Below, in pieces: positions 24,378 to 34,036 of a stretch of 64,000 nt of DNA. A model generated the notes under the pieces. It was not told where the DNA came from. It was given only the letters and a program-made list of their open reading frames with translations, and searched no databases. The DNA is from Spisula solida. Lineage: Eukaryota > Mollusca > Bivalvia > Venerida > Mactridae. Both the position numbers and the translations under genes were made by a program. Location: NCBI GenBank assembly GCA_947247005.1, contig OX365949.1:16619130-16683129 (forward strand). The letters run 5' to 3'. How positions within the stretch are numbered: position 1 is the stretch's first letter; each line of letters opens with the position of its first letter.

Positions 24378-24491
24378 CTGGGAAACAGGAAGTTCCTGGT
24401 TTGATCGAAACAAGCCCCATATTTGACATCGATTTAGAAATAGACCGTACAAGGGAAAGTAGCACCAGTATGTTTTATATATATTGTAACA

Positions 24492-24939
24492 GAGCGTTTT
24501 CCAATTACCAACTCGGGTTACACGAGTAACACGTGTTGTAAAAGGAACGGGTGGGGTAAATGCAGTGCGCATGCATATAATCTCTAACCTACTCGACCCA
24601 AGTAACCTCCAGTTCTTCGCGGGTTCTCTAGAGTCAAAATGGCGGAAAGCGTGAGGCATGTGTATAATCTCTAACCTAAAGTTTGAACTTTGGGAACATT
24701 ACGTTTCGTTGCACATATCAGACAGTTTATTATAATACAGTTGTTTTCAGTCATAAAGTCATCCTCTTTGTCGCTGTTAAACATTTCTTGTAACTTCATA
24801 ATTGCTGGACCTTTGGTCGCCATTTTGAACTTGACTCGATACGTACTCGATATGTTCTTGATATCACTACCGAGTTATCCGACTGCGTATGCCCAAATTT
24901 TTTACTCAGGTTATTCGGGATGCTGATTGGAAAACGCTC
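24492..24939. mobile_element. MITE with GAGCGTTTTCCAAT ends
   Basis: GAGCGTTTTCCAATTACCAA at the left pairs with the right end (GATTGGAAAACGCTC), and ACA on both sides may be a 3-bp target duplication. Further inverted similarity (ACTCGGGTTACACGAG against CTCAGGTTATTCGGGA) extends inwards. The 94- and 78-codon frames lie inside and are not convincing. Confidence 0.7.
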
Positions 24940-24989
24940 ACAGTGAACCTTCATACACAAATTCAGGTACTACTAGTACAGTACAGTAT

Positions 24990-25199
24990 AGAGAATTTGA
25001 CCTGATCCTGATCTTTATTCATGAATATAAATTACAAGGTTCTTCTGTTGAATATATAAAATTTCTGGGAGCAAATTGTGCAATATAGGTCCTTTAGATA
25101 TGCGAAAACATACAACTGGGGATAGAAATATATATATAGGCAATATATCAGCTGTTAAAATTATACTAATGGAAGGTTGAGGATCACATCAACTTCTCA
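24990..25199. mobile_element. MITE of the AGAGAATTTGAC family, copy 1
   Basis: AGAGAATTTGACCTGATCCTG at the left is inverted against GATCACATCAACTTCTC at the right. The interior matches 53156-53362 (ACAAGGTTCTT, GAATATATAAA, TATCAGCTGT, AAATTATRCTAAT). Confidence 0.75.
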
Positions 25200-25364
25200 G
25201 TACTATATAAAATGTGTAGGTATGTATATGTGCAAGCTATAACGCTGGTACCCACCACAGGTGCCCACCACCAACAAGTCTAGTCAGTACTGTTTCCAAC
25301 AAACTATACATAATAAATGTTGAATAAAACAATTGTCTACTAATTTACATAGGTGAATTATGAA

Positions 25365-25895
25365 TACTAGTACCCAAATTGCATGAATTACATATGCAAG
25401 TACCCAAATTGCATAAATGACATATGCAAGTACCCAAATTGCATGAATTACATATGCAAGTACCCAAATTGCATGAATTACATATGCAAGTACCCAAATT
25501 GCATAAATTACATATGCAAGTACCCAAATTGCATAAATTACATATGCAAGTACCCAAATTGCATAAATTACATATGCAAGTACCCAAATTGCATGAATTA
25601 CATATGCAAGTACCCAAATTGCATAAATTACATATGCAAGTACCCAAATTGCATGAATTACATATGCAAGTACCCAAATTGCATGAATTACATATGCAAG
25701 TACCCAAATTGCATGAATTACATATGCAAGTACCCAAATTGCATGAATTACATATGCAAGTACCCAAATTGCATGAATTACATATGCAAGTACCCAAATT
25801 GCATGAATTACATATGCAAGTACCCAAATTGCATAAATTACATATGCAAGTACCCAAATTGCATGAAATTACGAATACCGTTACCCAAATTGTAC
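25365..25895. repeat. 30-bp tandem array, about 17.5 copies, open in several frames
   Basis: The unit is ATTACATATGCAAGTACCCA plus AATTGCATRA. Copies are almost identical. As 30 is divisible by three and the unit lacks stops in several frames, it produces open frames on both strands: 249 codons on minus (25345-26094, repeating CNLGTCICNS after a hydrophobic N-terminal stretch) and 184 and 160 codons on plus. No independent sign of translation is seen. I treat it as a satellite, not a gene. Confidence 0.95.
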
Positions 25896-25967
25896 AGTGG
25901 GAATAATTTGATGTGCAAGGACTATACGTTTCTATAGGAACTTGTGTGTTACATGATAATGTTTTAC

Positions 25968-25997
25968 CTGAAACTGTTTGTCTTGAACAATGACACC
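25968..25997 (-). other. Possible 30-nt cassette exon
   Basis: On the minus strand CATTATTTAG precedes and GTAAAA follows a 30-nt segment ending TTTCAG. It is open in all frames, and its length keeps the phase, so it could sit between the exons at 33511 or 44165 and 24290. Both splice signals are only fair, and chance is likely. Confidence 0.15.
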
Positions 25998-26116
25998 CTA
26001 AATAATGAAATTTGAAATACATGTATATAAAAATAATAAATAACAGGAATACAGCAATGCTAACAACACAATTGGTATACAGGAAAACAAACATATGTAT
26101 AAAAATAATAATAGTT

Positions 26117-26190
26117 ATAACAACAACTTTATTTATTGCAGATTAACTATTTGACAGTAAATATTCAATATGTTCAATAATATGATCCAC
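26117..26190. repeat. Second copy of the 24.22-24.29-kb segment
   Basis: AACAACTTTATTTATTGCAG and the following TATTTGACAGTAA match 24225-24272 with few changes, including the reverse AATAAA signals. Direct orientation. Confidence 0.6.
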
Positions 26191-26283
26191 AAAGTATAAA
26201 TTGCAAATAAATGTTCTACTATGAGAGCATTCAGTATTATAAGACTTATTTCGTATTTATATAAACTTATTTTTATATAAAAT

Positions 26284-26347
26284 TCAAACAAGGGAGGTAA
26301 ATCAGGTCAAGCTGCTAAATTCGATCATGTTGTAATTACCTCCCTTG
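26284..26347. repeat. Short inverted repeat
   Basis: CAAGGGAGGTAA is repeated inverted as TTACCTCCCTTG about 60 bp apart. The rest of 25896-26500 is AT-rich with nothing recognised. Confidence 0.6.
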
Positions 26348-26509
26348 ATTTGGAAGGCCAACTGAAAAATACACACAAATGTAGAACATAGCATCAGGTA
26401 ATTAATTACGCACATGCGGGTTGTTCCGAAAGTGACGGAATGTTCTAAGATCAAGCCAAACAAAAATTAAATACATCTAATATATAGTTCTTATAATATG
26501 AAAGTACAA

Positions 26510-26665
26510 ATTGCAATACTATTGTATTGCTGGAAACTATTGCAATCCTATTGTATTGCTGGAAACTATTGCAATACTATTGTATTGCTGGACATTATTG
26601 CAATACTATTATATTGCTGGAAACTATTGCAATACTATTGTATTGCTGGAAATTATTGCATTACT
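26510..26665. repeat. 29-bp tandem array, about 5 copies
   Basis: The unit is GCAATACTATTGTATTGCTG plus GAAACTATT. Confidence 0.95.
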
Positions 26666-27173
26666 ATTGCAATAGTTATTACCAAGATTTGACAACCAGA
26701 GATTAACTTGTAAATGCTGCAGTTAACAAAAAGAATTAAGTTCATCACTGATACACTAATATCTTTTATCACATATGTTATCGTGTTCAATGGAAGAGTG
26801 TATTCATGCTTCTGGTTATAAGTTGAACCACTGCGGTATTGGTCCTTTGCGGCAGTTTTGATGCGTGATTATTTAAAATTAGTATTTTAACAAGAAATGA
26901 AGCTGTTTTGAATTAATAACAAACTTTATTTATAGAAAGGAAACTTATTGTAACTATCAATAGTTAAGCTAACTATCGACAATAGTATTGATCCATACTA
27001 TCAGGACACTCTGGATCGCAATGCATTGATATTTCGATGCAACGACCCACCCCTAGTGGTAGTACATTGAAATAAAAAAGGAGTCTGTCAGGTATCTATT
27101 TTTCTTTCCCTTTAACGAGTTTTCGTTATAAGTGTGTTCCACGTTACGTACGCTAGGGTAAATGCTTTGATAA

Positions 27174-27560
27174 GGTCAGAGTTCTTTTATTTTTCGTTAC
27201 TCGGACCCGTCCTGTCCTATTTTTGGGCATTTTCAAAAAAAAAAAAATTGAAAAACTGGAAAAAAAAAAAATTGCATATAATGTTTTGATGATAAATGGA
27301 CCAGCCTTGTGTAATTATTTCATTATTTTGTTAATAATAAGTTTTATTATATTAGTGTTTCACTGCAGTGTACTAGTCTTAAGATAAATTGGCTGTTTTC
27401 TTGAATAGTGTTGATTGCTTTAAGTCGGACCGTCATTGACTATTCTACCACCAACAGCTTGTGGAAACTATATTTTGGGACTTTTTATTTTTATTTTTTT
27501 CCCTCCTCCTGTAGACTTTTTTCCGAAAAATGTCCGAGTAACAAAAAATAAAAAAACTCT
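27174..27560. mobile_element. MITE with AGAGTTCTTTTATTTTTCG ends
   Basis: AGAGTTCTTTTATTTTTCGT with TACTCGGAC at the left is inverted against GTCCGAGTAACAAAAAATAA with AAAAACTCT at the right. The interior contains A-runs. It abuts the next element at 27579. Confidence 0.8.
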
Positions 27561-27578
27561 GGCCTAAGGTAGAACCCT

Positions 27579-28060
27579 GGGAACTGTTATACCAAAGCAT
27601 TTACACTTAGCTGTAACTGTAAGTTTTCTATAAATATTGCGTATGACATTTATATTTGTGGAAATGCATTTTACTAAGATATATCGCTGGCTTAGAATTA
27701 GAAGGTCGTTACGACCTTACAAGACTCATGCATATTTGAAATCAGCATCTCAAGGTGCTTCTTATGAGACTTTTTTCATGAAAATCAGAATACAATGTAG
27801 GTTATGTTGACCAAACTGAACTTTAAAAAGCTTGTTTTTCCATAAGTAAAGAATAGTTTTCAGACAATTTTTTCTTGTTTTCTCAAAATATCGATTTCGT
27901 ACTTACGACCTTCTAATTCTAAGCCAGCAATAATGTTCTCATTTTCTGTTGTAATTTCGGAGATCGATTAGTCAAACACACTTAGGAATTTGTGTAAGAG
28001 AAATATGTATACATAGATTGACGTGACATGTACGCAATGTTAACTAGTACAGCAGTACCC
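27579..28060. mobile_element. GGGTACTG-family element, copy interrupted by a second MITE
   Basis: Full-length relative of 11575-12049: GGGAACTGTTATACCAAAGC at the left, AGCAGTACCC at the right, and matching interior. At TTTTACTAAGATATAT the match breaks for 27686-27928 and resumes at TTCTCATTTTCTGTTGTAAT, showing a later insertion. Confidence 0.8.
27686..27928. mobile_element. Nested MITE inside the 27579 element
   Basis: The ends GCTGGCTTAGAATTAGAAGG (plus TCGT) and the exact complement at 27904-27928 form an inverted repeat of about 24 bp. Just inside the left end AAGGTCGTTACGACCTT is itself palindromic. The empty site is visible in the relative at 11575. Confidence 0.85.
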
Positions 28061-28395
28061 TATCCCTGTACAAATATTTTATTTACAAATGTATGCATGC
28101 AAATAACACCTTCCAAATGTGGAAAAATGAAATATTGTTGCTAATAATAAGTCATTAATGGAACAGGTTGTAATTGTGGTACCTATCATCTAGGTGTCAA
28201 TTACTGGCATATGAGGTGCAAATCGTATAATTTTGTGACTGTGATGTTGATATGAATGTTCATTGGTTGATACTAAACATGTTAATATACAGATTGTTCA
28301 TGTTTCTACACTTCTTTGTAATTTCAGCCAAGCTGTGAAACAATGAATACAGCTTGTGTTAATCACTCTCAACACTTTATCCCTGGTGAAATTTT

Positions 28396-28484
28396 ATGTC
28401 ACCTAATTATAACACTGTGGAGAACCCATGTGACCAGATGCTAATGTTCGGAGCCAATTTTGTAGACAAACCGCCTCGATTCAG
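28396..28484 (+). CDS. Candidate first coding exon, plus strand
   Basis: ATG at 28396 follows an in-frame TGA and opens 29 codons plus two bases to TTCAG|GTAACA (phase 2). The frame reads MSPNYNTVENPC and later MFGANFVDKPPRF, plausible as protein. A strong acceptor (CTTCTTTGTAATTTCAG at 28311-28327) lies upstream, so 28328-28484 could be an exon with the start codon inside it. Against this, 28362 onward is similar to 12961 onward, and the frame kept by both copies differs from this one. Family unknown. Confidence 0.3.
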
Positions 28485-29197
28485 GTAACATTTTTGCTTT
28501 TAACTTTCTTATTAATTGACCGATCTGGATGAAATATAGACGAGCGTCATCTCCTTTCAAAAGCAAATCATCGACGCTCTACCTGAGTGACAATATTGTG
28601 TACGTTTTTGTTATTTGGGCAACGGCGCATTTCGTAAACCGCAATATGCTATGCTACGGTTCGGAGCAATTCACTTAAACATGTCCTTAATAAATTACAG
28701 CTTCATTTAAAGTTACAATTTAATAGCAATAATGTGGGTCGCAAAATTTAAGACCAATAAGCAAAATATTTCTGATAAATATGAGCAACAGGCAAAATGA
28801 GACGACATAAACAACAAGAAATATCTTTAAAAAAGATAAACAGCGTTAAGATAGCAGATATGTGTACTCGTTTTCAATAAAGATGCAGACGTTATTTCAT
28901 ATCATTGAAATTGAAAACACTAACCAAACTAGAATTTATATATTTATCCATGTAAATTGTTTATCAGTAAATAAAAAAAGAATAATAATATAGGTATAGA
29001 TCTGTATTAGTCTAGATTCTGCGGTCCATTATATCCGGCAATTATATCGATATATAGTGATTCCAAACTTAACTCAGACTTTAATATTTAGCGTGCATTG
29101 TGTCTGGAAAAACTGTAGACGGGACTTAAAATACCTCAAATTAACGTCGAAGTTATAGACAAAAAGAAAATGGGAAAAAAGACAATCAGAAAAATAG
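28485..29197. other. Unique sequence, nothing recognised
   Basis: AT-rich with a short CpG-richer patch near 28560-28670. No exon supported. Confidence 0.4.
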
Positions 29198-29280
29198 GTT
29201 GATGAAGGATTTGAACTTGAGGCCCTCTGCTCACAAAATGAATTGTTGTAGACTAACGCGCTACCAATATAACTAATTCC
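29198..29280 (-). repeat. tRNA-derived sequence (SINE head or tRNA pseudogene)
   Basis: On the minus strand TTAGTTATATTGGTAGCGCG resembles an A-box region and AAGTTCAAATCC a B box, spaced as in a tRNA. The acceptor arm does not pair, so a functional tRNA is unlikely. Confidence 0.5.
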
Positions 29281-29796
29281 GATACTAAATTTTCAAGCGC
29301 TGAATTACTGTTATAAATCCATTCTATACTTGACCCAGGTCACATTAAGGTCAAACCCGAATAACAGATATCTGTGTGTATCTACTGTACCTTTGGTTAC
29401 AAGTTTAACAGAAATGTAACTTTTTTCGTGGTATCTTTTGTGATGAGTATAGCATATTCTGACCAACGGACGTTAATAAAATTGTTTCTTCTATTATTTT
29501 TACAAACATTTCATTGGTTTTTAAAGTAGGTCAAATATCAAGCTAGACAGCTAAGGCTGAAAAATGCTACAGTTCAGAGCTGAAATGAAAATGCTACTGT
29601 CTGGAGCTTTTTCAGTTCAACTAGTTATAAATTCCTGTTTATTGTCTTATATAAATGTAATTTATTGCTTATTTTGTAGAAAATTAGGCAGTTAAAACTC
29701 TTTTAGTGCAGTCTTTGAAAAGCCATTGAGCTTGTATGTAAATATGAAAATGAGCTATACCAAATAAAATTATTATTACACAAATCTAAAAAAAGA

Positions 29797-29863
29797 CTCT
29801 GATTTGAGCAAAATCTCAATTTGAGTTGAGATTTCTACTTGAGATGCTTCGGAGATCGGGGCC
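29797..29863. mobile_element. Right-end fragment of the GGCCCCGATCTCC MITE
   Basis: ATTTGAGCAAAATCTCAATT to GGAGATCGGGGCC matches the right end of 12067-12279. The left half is missing. Confidence 0.75.
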
Positions 29864-30579
29864 TGGATTGTTTCTTTGTTATTTGTTGTTCGTTTTCCAA
29901 TGAAGTGTTTTTATCTGTGGTTCTTTTTTGGGTGATATACACTGTGGGGAATCACATGGTTGCATGATAGGATCAACTAAAAAAAGATGATGGGTAGAGC
30001 AAAATTGCTTATTTATTATGAAAACTAATTTAAAAACATCATGTTTTTTAAAGTTGTTTTCCGGATTCATGGTTATAAGGCACTGGTCCTATACTTTCCC
30101 CGCGATCAATATCTCAACCTTTGATATTGACTCTATAGAGTTACACCCGGAGTCTTTGATTTGCCATTGTGGGTTGCTCGGGGAGCTAGCGCAAAGTAAT
30201 CAAAAACAATCTTAAAATAAGTCACATGTAAATGCTAATACACTATTACAGCACTCCCTTCAATAGTCCACACTGACTAAGCTTTTATCATAACAACAAT
30301 GACCAGATAAGTAGCCTATATAAACATGATTAAGTACATAAAAGTTGATCTTTAACAGTAAAAGATACAGTCAGTCATGTTTATGGACCAACAGTTACTT
30401 CAATAAAGAATACACTAACTAATACACACTTAATTAACTGTAGTTAGTTAAACAAATATATAATTTACCTGCCCACATGAAGGTGGTAATAATTATTTTA
30501 ACCCCTTTGTAAATCCATGGACACCATATAACTAACCTAAAGTTACCTGCTCTTTAACAACTACCCTATAGACTCCTAA
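29864..30579. other. Unique sequence, nothing firm
   Basis: Two overlapping 63- and 65-codon frames at 29879-30215 on opposite strands are not convincing. A minus-strand GGGCAG|GTAAAT donor-like site lies near 30468 with no good exon before it. Confidence 0.4.
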
Positions 30580-31890
30580 CTTATACCTTAACTCCAGATA
30601 CCCCTAACTTATGAACCCTTTTCTCTACAAGTCTCCTAACTTACACCTTAACTCCAGATACCCCTAACTTATGAACCCTTTTCTCTACAAGTCTCCTAAC
30701 TTACACCTTAACTCCAGATACCCCTAACTTATGAACCCTTTTCTCTATCAGACTCCTAACTTATACCTTAACCCCAGAGACCCCTAATTTATAAACCCTT
30801 TTCTCTATCAGTCTCCTAACTTATACCTTAACTCCAGATACCCCTAACTTATAAACCCTTTTCTCTACCAGTCTCCTAACTTACACCTTAACCCCAGAGA
30901 CCCCTAATTTATAAACCCTTTTCTCTATCAGTCTCCTAACTTATACCTTAACTCCAGATACCCCTAACTTATGAACCCTTTTCTCTATCAGTCTCCTAAC
31001 TTACACCTTAACTCCAGATACCCCTAACTTATGAACCCTTTTCTCTACCAGTCTCCTAACTAACACCTTAACCCCAGAGACCCCTAACTTATAAACCCTT
31101 TTCTCTACCAGTCTCCTAACTTATACCTTAACTCCAGATACCCCTAACTTATGAACCCTTTTCTCTATCAGTCTCCTAACTTACACCTTAACTCCAGATA
31201 CCCCTAACTTATGAACCCTTTTCTCTATCAGTCTCCTAACTTATACCTTAACCCCAGAGACCCCTAACTTATAAACCCTTTTCTCTATCAGTCTCCTAAC
31301 TTACACCTTAACTTCTGAGACCTTAACTTATAAACCATTTTCTCTATCAGTCTCCTAACTTACACCTCAACTCCAGATACCCTAACTTATAAACCCTTTT
31401 CTCTATCAGTCTCCTAACTTAAACCTTAACTCCAGATACCCCTAACTTATAAACCCTTTTCTCTATCAGTCTCCTAACTAAAACCTTAACACCGGAGACC
31501 CCTAACTTATAAACCCTTTTCTCTATCAGTCTCCTACCTTAAACCTTAACCCCGGAGACCCCTAACTTATAAACCCTTTTCTCTATCAGTCTCCTTACTT
31601 ATACCTTAACTCCTCAGACCCCTAACATATAAACCCTTTTCTCTCCTAACTTACACCTTAACTCCTGAGACCCCTAACTTATAAACCCTTTTCTCTACCA
31701 GACTCCTAACTTACACCTTAACTCCTGAGACGCCTAACTTATAAACCCTTTTCTCTATCAGTCTCCTAACTTATACCTTAACTTCTGAGACCCTAACTTA
31801 TAAACCCTTTTCTCTATCAGTCTCCTAACTTAAACCTTAACCCCGGAGACCCCTAACTTATAAACCCTTTTCTCTATAGACCCCTAACCT
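30580..31890. repeat. 60-bp tandem array, about 21.5 copies, pyrimidine-biased
   Basis: The unit is CCCCTAACTTATRAACCCTT, TTCTCTAYCAGTCTCCTAAC and TTAYACCTTAACYCCAGAKA. The plus strand is strongly C/T-rich with almost no G. Two main variants (CTCCAGATA with ATGAACCC, and CCCCAGAGA with ATAAACCC) alternate in short blocks at the left. The right third is more diverged, with small deletions. Confidence 0.97.
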
Positions 31891-32129
31891 AGAGCTTCCA
31901 TTTACATCAACTCTCAATGTATGTTACTTATATTCAAAACAACTTGTTGATAAATAAATGAACATTAAATTCTTATTATATAATTTGGACAGTTTTCAAG
32001 AATGTATAAGGAACTATAAAGTGATTGTAGAACTTTATGGTCCCTGTTTGAAATGGTCACATTTAGTCTGTGGCCAAAACGTACCTATAGTTTTTACTGA
32101 TGTATTTTTTATTTGTTGTTTTATTGGTA

Positions 32130-33137
32130 CGTGGGACGTTCAAAAATAAACAGGACTGGGGCCCTCATGGCTACAGTTTTCAATGTTATACAAATATTAT
32201 CACATAATATGAAATCGGAATTTAATTGCGAGAAATCGGTTTCTGATTTATCGAGTTACATTATAACGATCTCTCATAATAGTCCATTTTGAAACCATGG
32301 TTACACGCACCCGGCGCAGCCGGTCAATTACCAATAATGGCGACTACGTAATGGGGTGTATCTTCAATACTATCATATCGTTTGTTTTCAAACTTTGCCG
32401 TATCATTACACGTTACATGCTGGACGAAGTCTGCAAAAATTTGGAGGTTAGGTACTGAAATAAACAGAAGTTGAACTCCAAGAGTGACAACTTCGTGACG
32501 CAAAAGTGACGTCACCAGAACGTAAGGAAATACGGACAAACACAAAGTTCTGTCAACAGCAAGATGATTTTGTCCTCTGAATCGTATGAAATTACTGTAA
32601 CTTCCTTTTGGAAACATTTCTGCGAGTCGTTAATCAGTTTTAGAATGGCACAAATGCTTTAGTGATAACTCTTTAGCTTTGAAAGACGGGGAAGTAAAAG
32701 GAAATCATTAGAACGTTTGTGACGTCAGATACTGAGACATTTTCTAAGTATCAACGTTTCATAGTACGAATTCTCGCCCAGATATTCGATGTAAGATCCA
32801 GAAAAATACATGAGATTCTCACCAATGCCTTACTTGTGTGGCTCAGTGTTGTACTGGAATGTATTCATCAATCTATATCACTATAAACATCATATTTCAT
32901 AGCCCTATGCGAAGCACTAACGCTGTTTAAAATAGCGGACGTCATTTTGTGCGCCGGATCAGCGCTAGTGACCTTAATTAGTCACCTGTAACTCCCGGAC
33001 CGCGTATTTGTTTCAGTTCATATTTCTACAGTATGGAGAAAAAGGATTCCAATTTCTGATGATATATAATTTGATTTATTTCGTTTAACCATGCGGGATT
33101 TGTGACAATAATCCTGTTTATTTTTGAACGTCCCACG
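32130..33137. mobile_element. 1-kb TA-flanked element with perfect inverted ends
   Basis: TA at 32128-32129 and 33138-33139 flanks perfect 26-bp inverted ends CGTGGGACGTTCAAAAATAA plus ACAGGA (28 bp counting the TA). The target and end style fit the Tc1/mariner superfamily. A 97-codon minus frame (32324-32617) has no transposase motif that I can see, so the element is non-autonomous. No second copy in the window. Confidence 0.85.
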
Positions 33138-33184
33138 TATTTATAATGTTGAACCAACTTGTAAATCTTATATTTGCAAAAATT

Positions 33185-33285
33185 ATTTAAGTACAATCCA
33201 ACCAATGGTTATTGAGAAATAGCGCAGACAAATTTGCAAGCATGACTCCAATAAAGCCCACATATACCTGGTATAAATATGAACA
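33185..33285. repeat. End fragment of the ATGACTCCAATA dispersed repeat
   Basis: CCAATGGTTATTGAGAAATA with GCGCAGACAAATTTG and GCATGACTCCAATAAAGCCC matches the right ends of 36945 and 39100. Confidence 0.7.
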
Positions 33286-33510
33286 AAAACCAGGTTAAAC
33301 CAGGTTAAAACCCGATAAAATACATAAAGGTATTGTAACTATGGCACTGATAAACAGTTTCTGCAAATATTTTCGAGAAATTAGGAAAAGATAATTTTTT
33401 GTAATTCTGAACCCCTTAAATAACTTTTAACATACTGTACCTTGTATTTTTTATTATCATAAATAATTTTAGTTTTACTGTACATGTTTATACATTTAGT
33501 AATTACTTAC

Positions 33511-33599
33511 AATTCCGACGTCAAGGTAACAGAATTCTGACTACTGGTGCGTCGGATAGACGTCCCACTTTCTTTGCTGGATGTTGATCGTCCCGACAT
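33511..33599 (-). CDS. Candidate alternative first coding exon, Ser/Thr-rich N-terminus
   Basis: ATG at 33599 opens 29 codons plus two bases and meets GTAAGT at 33510 (phase 2); the exon's last base is T, which weakens an otherwise perfect donor. The peptide begins MSGRSTSSKESGTSIRRTSS and is basic and Ser/Thr-rich. IRRTS fits the RRxS/T consensus for protein kinase A. It is too short for the usual frame cut-off. Strand and phase equal those of the exons at 44165 and 13892, and the reading joins the terminal exon at 24290 as TT+T. An alternative promoter of one gene is the simplest reading, but this is inference. Family unknown. Confidence 0.45.
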
Positions 33600-33865
33600 G
33601 ATGCAATAACTTGTACAAAATCTCAACTTCTACTGTTCACAATAAGGGATCTTAATCCTCCGATAATATATATGTACTTAACACAGAAATACACACATCC
33701 AAATAATGTATATTAATTATTACACATGTACTATTACATGTACATAATTTATACAGAACTAAAGTTCCATAGATGACACTAATATAATGCCTTGAGATTT
33801 AGTTTCTGTTTATCAAAGACCACCACTGTAAGATTCACTGATTCAGGCGTCCTATAAAAATCCAG

Positions 33866-34036
33866 ATGACCAAAAGGTTTGAGGAGGTGTACGAGAAGCT
33901 TAAAGTCCTATCAAATTCACAGATTCACAGTGAGAATAAAAAGTACAGACCTCATGAACCATGCATCATCGCCAGGATTTGTCAATCATTTGAAATGTCC
34001 GAGGCACACGCACACAAAACAGAATGTCATCAATAG
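33866..34036 (+). CDS. Short coding-like frame, 56 codons
   Basis: ATG at 33866 runs to TAG at 34034-34036. It begins MTKRFEEVYEKLKVL, with a likely helical charged start, and includes KKYRPHEPCIIARICQSFE. Codon use and amino-acid mix look coding, unlike most frames here. An in-frame TGA lies about ten codons upstream, with GATTCAG just after it as a weak possible acceptor. It may be an exon whose true end is a splice site. It lies head-to-head with the minus exon at 33511. Family unknown. Confidence 0.3.
   Translation: MTKRFEEVYEKLKVLSNSQIHSENKKYRPHEPCIIARICQSFEMSEAHAHKTECHQ

Noticed and set aside
25345..26094. 249-codon minus frame with hydrophobic start
   Set aside because: Mostly the 30-bp satellite; other frames on both strands are equally open.
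32324..32617. 97-codon minus frame as a transposase
   Set aside because: No catalytic or DNA-binding motif is visible, and it is far too short.
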